Below, piece by piece: positions 10,068 through 23,538 of a stretch of DNA of 64,000 nt (its first letter is position 1; each line of letters starts with the position of its first letter). The notes under the pieces were generated by a model. It had not been told where the DNA came from. It searched no databases and saw only the letters and a list, made by a program, of their open reading frames with translations. The translations under genes and the position numbers were made by a program. This stretch comes from Anaeramoeba ignava (lineage: Eukaryota; Metamonada; Anaeramoebidae): assembly GCA_028826165.1 (NCBI GenBank), contig JAPDFW010000070.1, positions 1,247,501 to 1,311,500 of the forward strand, given 5' to 3'.

Positions 10068-11330
10068 ATGCCACAAAATGAATTTATTGAATTAAGAAGA
10101 AAAAGATACGGTTATAGATTCGATTATTTTGAAAGAATGAGAAAAAAGAAAGCAAGAGAAGGACATCGTAGAGCATCTTTTGCAAAAAAAGTACATGGAC
10201 TTCGAGCAAAACTTTATCACAAAAAAAGATACACAGAAAAAGTTGAAATGCAAAAGAAAATTAAAATGCATGAAGAAAGAAAAAATAAACAGAAAGTTTT
10301 AGATTCAGTTCCTGAAGGCGCTGTTCCTGCTTATTTACTTGACCGTGAAAATGTTTCTCATGCAAAAATTTTAAGTCAAACTATTAAACAAAAAAGAAAA
10401 GAAAAAGCTGGAAAATGGAATGTTCCTATTCCAAAAGTTAAACCTATAAGTGATGATGAGATGTTTAGAGTTATTAGAACTGGAAAAAGAAAAAGTAAAA
10501 GAACAAAACAAATTTATTATTTAATATTTAATTTAATATTTAATATTTATTTAATATTTAATATTTAATATTTAATTTAATATTTAATTTTTAATTTAAT
10601 ATTTATTATTTAATATTTTAATATTTTTATATTTAATATTTAATTATTTAATATTTAATATTTAATATTTAATATTTTAATATTTAATTTAATATTTAAT
10701 ATTTATTATTTAATATTTAATTTAATATTTAATATTTAATATTTAATATTTAATATTTATTTATTATTTATTTTAATTTATTTAATTTATTTAATTTTAA
10801 TATTTAATTTAATAAAAAAAAGAAAAACAATGGAAAAGAATGGTAACAAAAGCTACATTTGTTGGTGATGGATTTACAAGAAAACCACCTAAATATGAAC
10901 GATTTATTCGACCAATGGCTCTTAGATTTAAAAAAGCACATGTTGTTCATCCTGAACTTAAAACTACTTTTTATTTAGATATTCTTAGAGTTAAAAAAAA
11001 TCCATCAGGTCCATTATATACTTCTCTTGGTGTAGTCACAAAAGGAACAATTATAGAGGTTAATGTTAGTGATCTTGGATTGGTTACACCTTCAGGAAAA
11101 GTTATTTGGGGAAAATATGCTCAAGTAATTTTTTAAAATTTTTTTTTATCCGATTTTTAATTTTAATTATTTTTTATCCAATTTTAATTTTTTTTAGGTA
11201 ACAAATAATCCAGAAAATGATGGAGTTATAAATGCAGGTAAATTATATTTAAAAAAAATTTATATTTAAAAAAAATTTATATTTAAAAAAAATTTATATT
11301 TAAAAATTTATTTTAGTTTTACTTGTTTAA
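10068..11330 (+). CDS. NSA2: NSA2, ribosome biogenesis factor (eS8-like)
   Basis: Required for pre-60S maturation and 27S pre-rRNA processing in the nucleolus. Four exons (10068-10494, 10823-11124, 11198-11237, 11317-11330) give 260 aa, the same length as human NSA2 as I recall it. The start [20 protein letters not shown] and the motifs [46 protein letters not shown]-like VHPELKTTF and [20 protein letters not shown] are near-identical to the family. Splicing gives GKRKKKQWKRM across intron 1, [12 protein letters not shown] across intron 2 and INAVLLV at the C-terminus across intron 3, as in other eukaryotes. All introns are GT...AG and phases agree. The upstream open frame from 9996 is ignored because conservation starts at MPQ. 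The last exon is only 14 nt. Confidence 0.97.
10495..10822. repeat. NSA2 intron 1, TTTAATA-type repeat
   Basis: 328-nt intron built almost entirely of TTTAATA/ATTTAAT heptamers. It begins GTAAAAGAAC and ends AAAAAAAAG. Splicing restores the conserved GKRKKKxWKRM junction, so the limits are secure. Confidence 0.9.
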
Positions 11331-11570
11331 ATCGCCATTTATTTTATCAAGATAGAAAGAAATTCATAAAAGAAATTCATAAAAGAAAACAAAAGATTAA
11401 ATTTCATTTCATTTCGGAAAAAAAAATATCAAAATAGAATTAAATAAAAAATCAAATAAAAAAAACAAATTTCTTTTAAATTTTTATTTTTAAATTTTAA
11501 AAAAAAAAAGCAAAAAAAAATTTTTTTCATTTTTTCATTTTTCATTTTTCATTTTTTTAATTTTTATAAT

Positions 11571-14500
11571 ATGGAAACTATTTGGAGTAAGAAATGGTGG
11601 TTAAATTTAATTGAATCTTTTAGATGGTCACCAGAAAAAAAGGCAGAATATTTATTAAATATAACAGATAAAGAAATAATTGATAATATTTTTCTTTCTT
11701 TAAAAAGTGGAGATGAAGTTTTAAAGATTAATTTACTCATTTTTTTCCAAGAAAACGTTCATTTTCTGACAAAAAAAGGTCAACTTTTTGAAGAAACTTA
11801 TAATTCATTTGATTCTCTTCTTCAAAGTGATGGTTCTAAATTTTTTAAATCTCAACTTCTTGTCACTTTAACTTATTTAATTATTCATTTGAATGCTAAA
11901 GAAAAATTTCCAACTTATTTTCAAAATTTTGTTCTTCTTCTTATTCAGAAAATGAATCCTAAATCAAATGAAGATGGAATTATTCGAGGAATGGTAAAAA
12001 TTAAAAATTAAAAATATAAATATAAATATAAATATAAATATAAATATAAATATAAATATAAATATAAATATAAATATAAATATAAATATAAATATAAATA
12101 TAAAATATATAAAATATAAATATAAATATATAAAATATAAATATAAAATATAAATATAAAATAAATATAAATATAAATATAAATATAAATATAAATATAA
12201 ATATAAATATAAATATAAATATAAATATAAAAATAAATATAAATATAAATATAAATATAAATATAAATATAAATATAAATATAAATATAAATATAAATAT
12301 TTAAAATAATATAAATATAAATATAAATATAAATATAAATATAAATATAAATATAAATATAAATATAAATATTTAAAATAATATAAATATCAATATAAAT
12401 ATAAATATAAATATTTAAAATAATATAAATATAAATATAAATATCAATATAAATATAAATATAAATATAAATATAAATATAAATATAAATATAAATATAA
12501 ATATAAATAAAAATAATATAAAATAAATATAAATATAAATATAAATATAAATATTTAAATATAAATATAAATAGGCTTGCCAATGCTTGAATGAATTAGA
12601 AGAATTTTATCCTTTATTATTAGCAGATTTAACTCAAAGCTTATTTGATTTAATCACAAACGAATTTACAATTAATTTTCAAGCTTATACATTACTATTT
12701 GCAAAGATCTTTAACCATCAATTTTGTGAATATTTCCAAACAAAAATGAACGAATTTTCTCCAGATAAAGAAAATAAAACTAAAGATAATAACATTTCTA
12801 TTGAACAAATGCAACTCAATCGAGAGGAAATTATTCATACCAAAAAATTTGATTTTGAATCTTTTCAAGTTCCTTTAGAAAACTTCATTGAAAAGAAAAT
12901 TTACAAATTAATTGAATCATTCACAGTTAAAAATAGTAAATCAGAAATTTTTGTAATAGAAAAACTTAAGAAAGAAAAGGAAATTGGAAGTTTTATGTCT
13001 CAAACAACAAAATATTGGGATTTCTTGATACAAAACATCCCAAATTTCAATGATTTAGGAATTGTTTATTTATTACCTACTTTATTGTTTCTTGCTTTGT
13101 TTGGAACAAAAAGACAAGATTTTTTAATTGAAAATTTAATGAGTTTGTTGTTTTATCATTCATCACCTCATGTAATTTATCATATTACTTTAGTTCATTT
13201 TATCATTCAAACTCTTCATTCAAATGACCAAAATTGGAATTCAAAATTATTCATTAAACTTCAATCAACTATTTTATCAAGATTATTTTCAATGGTTAAT
13301 TCAAATTTCATGTTTGTTATCATCAATAAGAAAAACAACAAGAAAAACAAATTCAAAAAAATAATAACTTTTTTTTGTTTAATATTCATTACTTATTTTT
13401 CCTCAAAAAAACAAAATTAATTAGAAGCACAAATTTTCAAGTAATTTTTCTTGATTTGATTCAAGATTCTCAATTATTTGGATGGAAAAATGTCGCAGAA
13501 TTTTTACAACAACACTTACAATTGATTTACCCACAATTTTTTGATAATTTTGAAGTTCAAAGAAAGAAATTGTTTTTATTTAATCAAAGTTTCCAACCGA
13601 AACCAATGAATTTTCAACCTCAAAAAACGCATCTTGATATTCTCGCATGTTTCCAAGAATTTAAATATCTCAATCCTCAACACAAAATCACAAAAGCAGT
13701 CTTTAGTTTTCTTGTTGATACTTATATTAAATTCCCAGAATTAGAAGAGAATATTCAACGTTTTTTTCGGGAATTATTGATTTTACATCCAAAATTTGCT
13801 GAAAATTGCATTGAATTTATTGAAGATTTAAAATCTGAAGAACAAAAATTAACAGATTCAAATTCCAATAACAATATCAATGATAACAATAATAACAATG
13901 ATAGTAATAATAACAACATAAATGAACTCAAAAATGGCAACAAAAATGGAAAGAAGAAAAAAAGCAATTCAATAAGAATCATTAAGTTTTTTGAAAAATT
14001 ACTAACAAAGCAAATTGATATCAAAAAATTCGGAAATTATTTTAATCTTGTAAACAGAATTCTTGCTGATCAAGAACTAGATCCAACAAGAATCATTGAA
14101 TCAACTTTGTTATTTGTGGAAAACATTGAGGAATATATTTACAACAAAAAACTCACACTTATTTATGGACAAATCATAATCGGAATTTGCAAGACAGCAA
14201 TATTAAATCATTCAGTTTCTCAAAATTTCTCAACGGTTGTTCATCTGTTGGAATTTTGCGCAAATTATTTCAACGATATTTCAATTCGAGAATCAGCAAA
14301 TTTCTACAAGAAATTGGTTTTACAAACAACTGGAGAAAAATTAAAGGGAATTCTAGATCCCGATTTAAATGCAAAAAGTTTTGTTGATATTCCTCAAAAA
14401 GAAAAATTGATACAAAAATCAATCAATCATTGTTTTTTGGAAATGGATTTTATCAAAAAAGTTGAGAAGGATCTTCCAAAACAACAAGTAGAAGATCCAC

Positions 14501-15764
14501 AAACACCACCAAAACCAATAGAAAATATTGATAAAACATCCGTGTTGGATATTTATAAACAAGAAATTGTGGAAAATCCTAAATCAAAAAACTTTTCACT
14601 AATTTACAAATTAACCTCCAAAACTGAGAAGAAAATTGATGAAGAAAATTATCCCAATTTCCATCAAATAATTCCAAACGAACTATTTGGAGTTGTATTT
14701 GATTTTTCAGAATCACCAGTTTATTTGCAAGTAAAACCGATTGAAATACCATTTATGAAAAAAAAATATTCTAATTTGGAAACAAAAATCACAGATCAAT
14801 TCCCATATACATATCAAGTTTCTATTGCTTTTTTCCCAAGATATCCTATTCCAGAAAAATTTGATATTCAGATTGTATTTAATGACAGCAAAGGTGAATT
14901 ATATAGTTCAAAAGTAGACTCTCTTCATGTTAATATTCATCATCTTTTCCAAGATCCAATTATCGATAAGTTTAATAATTTGAATTGGAAACATAATCAA
15001 ATTCTTGAAGTTTTGTTTGATTCTCTTTGGCAAAAATTCAAAAATAACCAACCATTATTTAGTTTTGAAGAAATTGAAAAAATTGGAGTTCAAGATTTGA
15101 AATTTGATAATTTAGAAAAAATTGAAGAAAAAGAAAAAGAAAATCAAAATGAAAAAGAAAAACAAAATCAAAATGAAAAACAAAAATCAAAAGAAAAGAA
15201 AAAGAAAATGAAAATGAAAATGAAAAAGAAAAAGAAAATCAAGAAGAAAAAGAAAATCAAAATGAAAATCAAAAAGAAAAAGAAAATGAAAATGAAAATC
15301 AAAATGAAAAAGAAAATGAAAAAGAAAATCAAAATCAAAAAGAAAAAGAAAATCAAAAAGAAAATCAAAAAGAAAATCAAAATCAAAAAGAAAATGAAAA
15401 GAAAAGAAAAAGAAAAAGAAAAGAAAATCAAAATCAAAAAGAAAATCAAAATGAAAAAGAAGTTCGTATTGAAAAATTTTTAAATCCAGTAAAATCACAT
15501 AAAACACTACATTTTGGAGGAGAATCAATGATAAAATGTTTGGAAAAAGTTCTTGGAAGATTTATTGTCAATTCAGATCAAATCAAGAAAGATAATGAAT
15601 CAAAAGAAAAAATATACAAAATAATGATTTTTCAACCGCCTCGTTTTCATTTACTTTTTAAATTTAATATTCAAGAGAAAAAAACATTAATTAAAATCAG
15701 AACAGATTTTTGGATTACTCTTCGTTTTCTTGATGAATTCTTTGATAATCAATTCATTCAATAA
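11571..15764 (+). CDS. Large HEAT-type adaptor protein, probable AP-5 complex subunit beta (AP5B1)
   Basis: Candidate beta subunit of the AP-5 adaptor, which acts with spatacsin and spastizin on late endosomes and lysosomes. Exon 1 is 11571-11993; exon 2 starts at 12575 after a repeat intron. The junction reads [20 protein letters not shown], a helical motif like one in AP5B1. A second intron is placed at 13312-13424 (phases agree), although the donor could be 13295 with a different acceptor. Exon 3 carries helical repeats ([20 protein letters not shown]), an Asn-rich loop, a beta-rich appendage-like part (14640-14960) and a Glu/Lys/Asn tract. The C-terminus is [20 protein letters not shown] followed by DFW, like the end of a beta-appendage. 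The frame changes inside the tract near 15185-15205; the natural E/K/N reading then leads into [13 protein letters not shown] and the final stop. The family call is tentative, but an adaptor-type HEAT solenoid seems likely. Confidence 0.55.
11994..12574. repeat. ATAAAT hexamer intron in the AP5B1-like gene
   Basis: 581-nt intron made of AAATAT/ATAAAT hexamers with a few TTTAAAATA interruptions. It starts GTAAAAATTA and ends ATAAATAG. Long reverse-strand open frames reading Ile-Tyr are by-products of the repeat. Confidence 0.9.
15120..15460. repeat. GAAAAT/GAAAAA/CAAAAT coding tract in AP5B1-like gene
   Basis: Mixed hexamers encode Glu-Lys, Glu-Asn and Gln-Asn. The tract interrupts the conserved C-terminal appendage-like region and contains a frame change at about 15185-15205, after which reading continues in frame with the final block of the protein. 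Confidence 0.8.
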
Positions 15765-15826
15765 AAATTTAATCAAAAATTTTTTTCATTTTTTTCATTT
15801 TTTCATTTTTTCAATAAAAAATAAAA

Positions 15827-18800
15827 ATGAATATTTGGGAAATTATTTTAGAAAATAATATTGAAAAATTAAAACAAATTAAAAATATTTCTAAAAATCA
15901 ATTAAAAGAAAGAAAAAAAGGAAAAACAATTTTACATTTTGCAATTAAAAAAAAAGTTTCATTTGAAATTATTGAATATTTAATTTCCAAAGGAGTTGAT
16001 ATTAATTCAAAAACAAATAAAAATGAAACAGTTTTGCATTTTGCTTGTCAATCAAATTCAAAAGAAGTTATTGAATATTTAATTTCAAAAGGAGTTGATA
16101 TTAATGTAAAAACAAAACAGAATGAAACAATGTTACATTTTGCTTGTCAATCAAATTCACTTGAAGTTATTGAATATTTAATTTCAAAAGGAGTTGATAT
16201 TAATTCAAAAACAAATAAAAACGAAACAGTTTTACATTTTGCTTGTCAATCTAATTCAAAAGAAATTATTGAATATTTAATTTCAAAAGGTCTTGATATT
16301 AATTCAAAAACAAAACAGAATGAAACAGTTTTACATTTTGCTTGTCAATCAAATTCAAAAGAAGTTATTGAATATTTAATTTCAAAAGGAGTTGATATTA
16401 ATTCAAAAACAAAACAGAATGAAACAGTTTTACATTATGCTTGTCAATCAAATTCAAAAGAAATTATTGAATATTTAATTTCAAAAGGTGTTGATATTAA
16501 TGTAAAAACAGAGAAAAATAAAACAGTTTTACATTATGCTTGTCAATCTAATTCAAAAGAAATTATTGAATATTTAATTTCAAAAGGTGTTGATATTAAT
16601 GTAAAAACAAAACAGAATGAAACAGCTTTACATTTTGCTTGTCAATCTAATTCAATAGAAGTTATTGAATATTTAATTTCAAAAGGTGTTGATATTAATG
16701 CAAAAACAAATAAAAATGAAACAGTTTTACATTTTGAATGTCAATTTAATTTCAAAAGGTCTTGATATTAATGCAAAAACAAAGCAGAATGAAACAGTTT
16801 TACATTTTGCTTGTCAATCTAATTCAAAAGAAATTATTGAATATTTAATTTCAAAAGGTGTTGATATTAATGCAAAAACAAAGCAGAATAAAACAATTTT
16901 ACATTTTGCTTGTCAATCTAATTCAAAAGAAATTATTGAATATTTAATTTCAAAAGGAGTTGATATTAATGTAAAAACAAAACAGAATAAAACAGTTTTA
17001 CATTATGCTTGCCAATATAACTCCAAACAAAATATAAAAAGAAACACAATGTTACATTATTATTTTTATGCAATTTCAAAAGGTGTTGATATTAATTCAA
17101 AAACAAATAAAAATGAAACAGTTTTACATTTTGCTTGTCAATCAAATTCAAAAGAAGTTATTGAATATTTAATTTCCAAAGGAGTTGATATTAATTCAAA
17201 AACAAAACAGAATAAAACAATTTTACATTTTGCAATTAAAAAAAAAGTTTCATTTGAAGTTATTGAATATTTAATTTCAAAAGGTGTTGATATTAATGCG
17301 AAAACAAAACAGAATGAAACAGTTTTACATTATGCTTGTCAATCTAATTCAGTTGAAATTATTGAATATTTAATTTCCAAAGGTCTTGATATTAATGCAA
17401 AAACAAAACAAAATGAAACAGTTTTACATTTTGCTTGTCAATCGGTCTTGATATTAATTCAAAAACAAAACAAAATGAAACAGTTTTACATTTTGCTTAC
17501 AAAACAAAACAGAATGAAACAGTTTTACATTTTGCTTGTCAATCTAATTCAAGAAGTTATTGAATATTTAATTTCAAAAGGTCTTGATATTAATTCAAAA
17601 AAATTATTGAATATTTAATTTCAAAAGGAGTTGATATTAATTCAAAAACAAAATATAAAAGAAACACAATGTTACATTATGCTTGTCAATATAATTCAAT
17701 AGAAGTTATTGAATATTTAATTTCAAAAGGTGTTGATATTAATTCAAAAACAAATAAAAATGAAACAGTTTTGCATTTTGCTTGTCAATCAAATTCAAAA
17801 GAAATTATTGAATATTTAATTTCAAAAGGTGTTGATATTAATGTAAAAACAGAGAAAAATAAAACAGTTTTACATTATGCTTGTCAATCTAATTCAAAAG
17901 AAGTTATTGAATATTTAATTTCAAAAGGTGTTGATATTAATGTAAAAACTAAAGCACTTTTTTTCTTTTCTCAAATTCAGTTGAAGTTATTGAATATTTA
18001 ATTTCAAAAGGAGCTGATATTAATTCAAAAACAGAGAATAATGAAACAGTTATTACATATTTCATTTCCAAAGGAGTTGATATTAATGCAAAAACAATTC
18101 GAAATGAAACAGTTTTACATTATGCTTGTCAATCTAATTCAATAGAAGTTATTGAATATTTAATTTCAAAAGGAGTTGATACTAATTCAAAAACAAAACA
18201 GAATGAAACACTTTTACATTTTGCTTGTCAATCTAATTCAGTTGAAGTTATTGAATATTTAATTTCAAAAGGACTTGATATTAATGCAAAAACAAAATAT
18301 GAAAGAAAAACAATGTTACATTATGCTTGTCAATCAAATTCAATTGAAATTATTGAATATTTAATTTCCAAAGGAGTTAATATTAATGCAAAAACAATTA
18401 GAAATGAAACAGTTTTACATTATGTTTGTCAAAGAAACAATTTTCAAATTGTTAAATTTCTTGTTGAAAAAGGTGCTAATATTAATACAAAAACTGATGA
18501 AAATCTAAATGCTTTACATTATGCTTGTAGAAACAAAAATACATTTGAAACAATAAAATATCTAATTGAGAAAGGAATTGATATTAATGCAAAAACTGAT
18601 GAAAATCTAAATGCTTTACATTATGCTTGTAGAAACAAAAATACATTTGAAGTTATTGAATATTTAATTTCAAAAGGAATTGATATTAATGCAAAAACAA
18701 CTCAAAATGAAAATGCTTTACATTTTGTTTGCAGAAATAATTTATCATTTGGAATGAAAAAATGAAATTATGAATTAATCAAATTTTTATTAATGAATGA

Positions 18801-19595
18801 TGTAATTATTTTCTCAAATTTATTCAATTAATGAAGATATGAATAATTTATTAAAATCAAATCAATTTTCAGATTTAACAATTCAATCAAATGATTATTC
18901 AAATTTTTTGTTCATAAATTAATTCTTTTAACAAGATTTGATAATAATGAATCAATTTTACAAAAATTTATAAATATTTGTTATAAAAAATCAAAAGAAG
19001 ATATTCAATTTATTTTAAATTTTATTTATACAGGATTTATTGATTTTGAAAAACTTAAAAAAACAATTTATCAAAATTCAAAATCAAAATCAAAATCAAA
19101 ATGAAAATCAAAAAATTCAAAATCAAAATCAAATTGAAAATATTGAAAAATTAAAAACAAAAATCAAAAATAAAAGAATTTTTAAAAGAAATTGAAATTA
19201 AAAAAGAATGGATTAAAAGAAAAAAAGGAAGAAAAGGAATAATAAAAGATTTATCAAAATTATATGAAAAAGAAGAAACAAAAAATTTCAAAATAATTTG
19301 TTCAAATGAAAAAGAAATTAAAGTTCATAAATTAATATTAATAATAAGAAGTGAATTATTTAAAGCAATGTTTGAATTAAATATTCAAGATTCAACAAAT
19401 CAAGTTCATGATTATTCTAAAAAAAGAAATGAAACAATTCAACAATTTATTTATTTTCTTTATCATGATGAATTTAAAATTGAAATTAATAAGAATAAAA
19501 ATTATGAAGAAATTAATGAAGAACTTGAAGATATTAAAGATTATTTCCAATTAAATCCAAATTCAATTATTGATTTAATTTTAAACAAAATTTAA
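15827..19595 (+). pseudogene. Ankyrin-repeat double-BTB gene copy A, decayed
   Basis: First of three tandem paralogues. It begins with the same MNIWEIILENNIEKLKQIKN start as the other copies and holds many 33-residue ankyrin repeats of the type ETVLHFACQSNSxEVIEYL plus ISKGVDIN. The reading frame is broken repeatedly: a deletion at about 16745 (CATTTTGAATGTCAATTTAAT), out-of-frame segments at 17440-17545, stops near 17618 and 18001, a replaced repeat near 17030 and several deletions in the first BTB region between 18765 and 19140. The second BTB segment (19300-19595) is almost identical to the intact copies. At least six independent lesions make this a pseudogene, too many for sequencing error alone. 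It may still exchange sequence with its neighbours by gene conversion. Confidence 0.85.
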
Positions 19596-19662
19596 TCAAA
19601 AAATTTTTTTTTTTCATTTTTTTCATTTTTCATTTTTCATTTTTTTTCAATAAAAAATAAAA
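19596..19662 (+). promoter_or_regulatory. CATTTTT upstream element of ankyrin-BTB copy B
   Basis: A T-rich stretch with four CATTTTT blocks, then TTCAATAAAAAATAAAA immediately before the ATG. Near-identical elements precede copy A (15774-15826) and copy C (23476-23538), so the 5' flank was duplicated together with the genes. The gap after the previous stop codon is only 67 bp. Confidence 0.5.
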
Positions 19663-22600
19663 ATGAATATTTGGGAAATTATTTTAGAAAATAATATTGA
19701 AAAATTAAAACAAATTAAAAATATTTCTAAAAATAAATTAAAAGAAAGAAAAAAAGGAAAAACAATTTTACATTTTGCAATTAAAAAAAAAGTTTCAAAA
19801 GAAATTATTGAATATTTAATTTCAAAAGGAGTTGATATTAATGCAAAAACAAATAAAAAAGAAACAGTTTTACATTATGCTTGTCAATCAAATTCAAAAG
19901 AAATTATTGAATATTTAATTTCAAAAGGAGTTGATATTAATGCGAAAACAAATAAAAATGAAACAGTTTTACATTTTGCTTGTCAATCAAATTCAATTGA
20001 AATTATTGAATATTTAATTTCAAAAGACTTGATATTAATGCAAAAACAATTAAAAATAAAACAGTTTTACATTTTGCTTGTCAATCAAATTCACTTGAAG
20101 TTATTGAATATTTAATTTCAAAAGATTTTGATATTAATTCAAAAACAGATATAAATGAAACAGTTTTACATTATGCTTGTCAATCAAATTCAATTGAAGT
20201 TATTGAATATTTAATTTCCAAAGGACTTAATATTAATTCAAAAACAAAATATGAAAAAAAATTCAGTTGAAGTTATTGAATATTTAATTTCAAAAGGACT
20301 TAATATTAATGCAAAAACAATATATTTGCATCTATTACCTCTACATATTGCTTGTCAAAAGAATTCAATTGAAGTTATTGAATATTTAATTTCCAAAGGA
20401 GCTGATATTAATGCGAAAACAAAACAGAATGAAACAATTTTACATTATGCTTGTCAAAATAATTCAATAGAAGTTATTGAATATTTAATTTCAAAAGGAG
20501 CTGATATTAATGCAAAAACAAAACGAAATCAAACAATTTTACATTATGCTTGTCAATCTAATTCAATTAAAGTTATTGAATATTTAATTTCAAAAGGACT
20601 TAATATTAATGCAAAAACAATAGGAAATCAAACCCTTTTACATTATGCTTGCCGAACTAATACATTTGAAGTAATAAAATTTCTTGTCGAAAAAGGAATT
20701 AATATACATGAAAAAATAAGATCTGAAAATCGAACAACTCTACATTTTGCTTGCCAAAATAACAATTTATCGATTGAAATTATTGAATATTTAATTTCCA
20801 AAGGAGCTGATATTAATTCAAAAACAAAATATCAAAAAAAGACACCTTTTCATATCATTTGTGAAAATAATTCAACACTTGAAATGATCGAGTTTATGAT
20901 TGAGAATGGAGCTGATATTAATGCAAAAACAAAACAAAATCAAACAGTTTTACATTATGCTTGTCAATCTAATTCAAAAGAAATTATTGAATATTTAATT
21001 GAGAAAGGACTTGATATTAATGCAAAAACAAATGATGATGAAACAATTTTACATTTTGCTTGCAGAAAAAATTCAGTTGAAATTATTGAATATTTAATTT
21101 CAAAAGGTGTTGATATTAATGCAAAAACAAAACAAAATCGAACAGTTTTACATTATGCTTGTCAATATGAAAATACACTTGAAATTATTGAATATTTAAT
21201 TTCAAAAGGTGTTGATATTAATGCAAAAACAAAAAAAAATGAAACAGCTTTACATTATGCTTGCAGAAAAAAATCTTTTGAAATTATTAAATTCCTAGTT
21301 GAAAAAGGAATTGATATTAATATCAAATCTAGATATCAACTCCATACAGCTTTACATATTGCTTGTGAAACTAATAATTCACCCAAAGTCATTGAATATT
21401 TAATTTCAAAAGGAGCTGATATTAATGCGAAAGCTGATAGAGATATAACACCTTTACATTATGCTTGCCAAAAAAGTTCAAAAGAAGTTATTGAATATTT
21501 AATTTCCAATGGAGCTGATATTAAGGCAAAAACAGATACTAATCAAACATCTTTGCATTTTGCTTGTAGATTGAATTCGATTGAAATTATTAAATATTTA
21601 ATTTCCAAAGGAGCTGATGTGAATGAAAAAACAAATCAAAATGAAACAGTTTTACACATTTCTTGCCAAAATACTCCTACATTTGAAATTATTGAATATT
21701 TAATTTTCAATGGAGTTGATATTAATGCAAAAACAGATATAAATGAAACAGCTTTACATTTTGCTTGTAGATATTTATCAATTGAAATTATAAGATATCT
21801 TGTTGAAAAAGGTCTTGATATTAATGCAAAAACAATATATGATCAAAATCCTTTGGAACTTGCTTGTCAAAATCAACATTTATCTCTTGAAATTATTAAA
21901 TGTTTAATTGAAAACGGTGCTGATATTAATACAAAGACGAAACAGAATAAAAACGCACTACATTTTGCTTGTCAAAATTCGAGTTTAAAACCTGAAATTA
22001 TTGAATATTTGATTTCAAAAGGAATTGATATTAATGCAAAAACAGATGAAAATAAAACCGCTTTATACTTGGCATGTAGATATGATTTATCATTTGAAGT
22101 TATTGAATATCTAATTGAAAATGGTGCTGATATTAATGCAAAAACAAATAGAAATGAATCAATTTTACACATCTCATGTTTACATATATCTTCATTTGAA
22201 ACAATAAAATATCTAATTGAGAAAGGAATTGATATTAATGCAAAAACTGATGAAAATCTAAATGCTTTACATTATGCTTGTAGAAACAAAAATACATTTA
22301 AAGTTATTGAATATTTAGTTGAGAAAGGAGTTGATATTAATGCAAAAACAAATCAAAATGAAAATGCTTTACATTTTGTTTGCAGAAATAATTTATCATT
22401 TGAAATAAGTGAATATTTAATTTCAAAAGGAATTGATATTAATGCAAAAACAAATAGTGGAATGAGTGTACTTTCATTAGCAATAAAAAAACAAAATTAT
22501 GAATTAATCAAAATTTTATTAATGAATGATGTGAATGTTTTTGATTTGAAATTAAATGAAATTACAAATGAATTTATCAAATTATTTTCTCAAATTTATT

Positions 22601-23472
22601 CAATTAATGAAGATATGAATAATTTATTAAAATCAAATCAATTTTCAGATTTAACAATTCAATCAAATGATTATTCCAAATTTTTTGTTCATAAATTAAT
22701 TCTTTTAATAAGATTTGATAATAATGAATCAATTTTACAAAAATTTATAAATATTTGTTATAAAAAATCAAAAGAAGATATTCAATTTATTTTAAATTTT
22801 ATTTATACAGGATTTATTGATTTTGAAAAACTTAAAAACAATTTATCAATTAATCAAAATCAAAATCAAAATCAAATTCAAATTCAAAATCTAAATCTAA
22901 ATCAAAATCAAAATCAAAATCAAATTCAAAATCAAAATCAAAATCAAAATCAAAATAAAATTCAAAATCAAAATCAAAATCAAAATCAAAATATTGAAGA
23001 ATACCAAAATGAATATTTAAATGAATTAAAAACAAAAAAATCAAAAATAAAAGAATTTTTAAAAGAAATTGAAATTAAAAAAGAATGGATTAAAAGAAAA
23101 AAAGGAAGAAAAGGAATAATAAAAGATTTATCAAAATTATATGAAAAAGAAGAAACAAAAAATTTCAAAATAATTTGTTCAAATGAAAAAGAAATTAAAG
23201 TTCATAAATTAATATTAATAATAAGAAGTGAATTATTTAAAGCAATGTTTGAATTAAATATTCAAGATTCAACAAATCAAGTTCATGATTATTCTAAAAA
23301 AAGAAATGAAACAATTCAACAATTTATTTATTTTCTTTATCATGATGAATTTAAAATTGAAATTAATAAGAATAAAAATTATGAAGAAATTAATGAAGAA
23401 CTTGAAGATATTAAAGATTATTTCCAATTAAATCCAAATTCAATTATTGATTTAATTTTAAACAAAATTTAA
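19663..23472 (+). CDS. Ankyrin-repeat double-BTB protein, copy B (one disrupted stretch)
   Basis: Same architecture as copy C but with about 27 ankyrin repeats. The long open frame 20251-23472 encodes repeats, a first BTB-like domain (FSDLTIQSNDYSKFFVHKLI, nt about 22645-22840), an Asn/Gln linker (22851-22995), a Lys-rich helix and a second BTB domain (FKIICSNEKEIKVHKLILII, nt about 23160-23465). The 5' part 19663-20023 is in the same frame, but one G is missing at about 20024 (AAAAGACTT where siblings have AAAAGGACTT). The frame then stops at 20115, and a deletion at about 20250 brings it back. A stretch of about 225 bp is thus out of frame. It may be a young pseudogene, a gene using an internal start, or a one-base error on top of an in-frame-compensating deletion. 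Function is unknown; ankyrin and BTB domains suggest a protein scaffold or cullin-3 adaptor. Confidence 0.7.
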
Positions 23473-23538
23473 TCAATAAATTTTTTTTTCATTTTTCATT
23501 TTTCATTTTTCATTTTTCATTTAAAAATAAAAATAAAA

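Noticed and set aside
12008-12583. Reverse open frame of Ile-Tyr repeats
   Set aside because: It lies exactly in the ATAAAT intron of the AP5B1-like gene and has no protein features.
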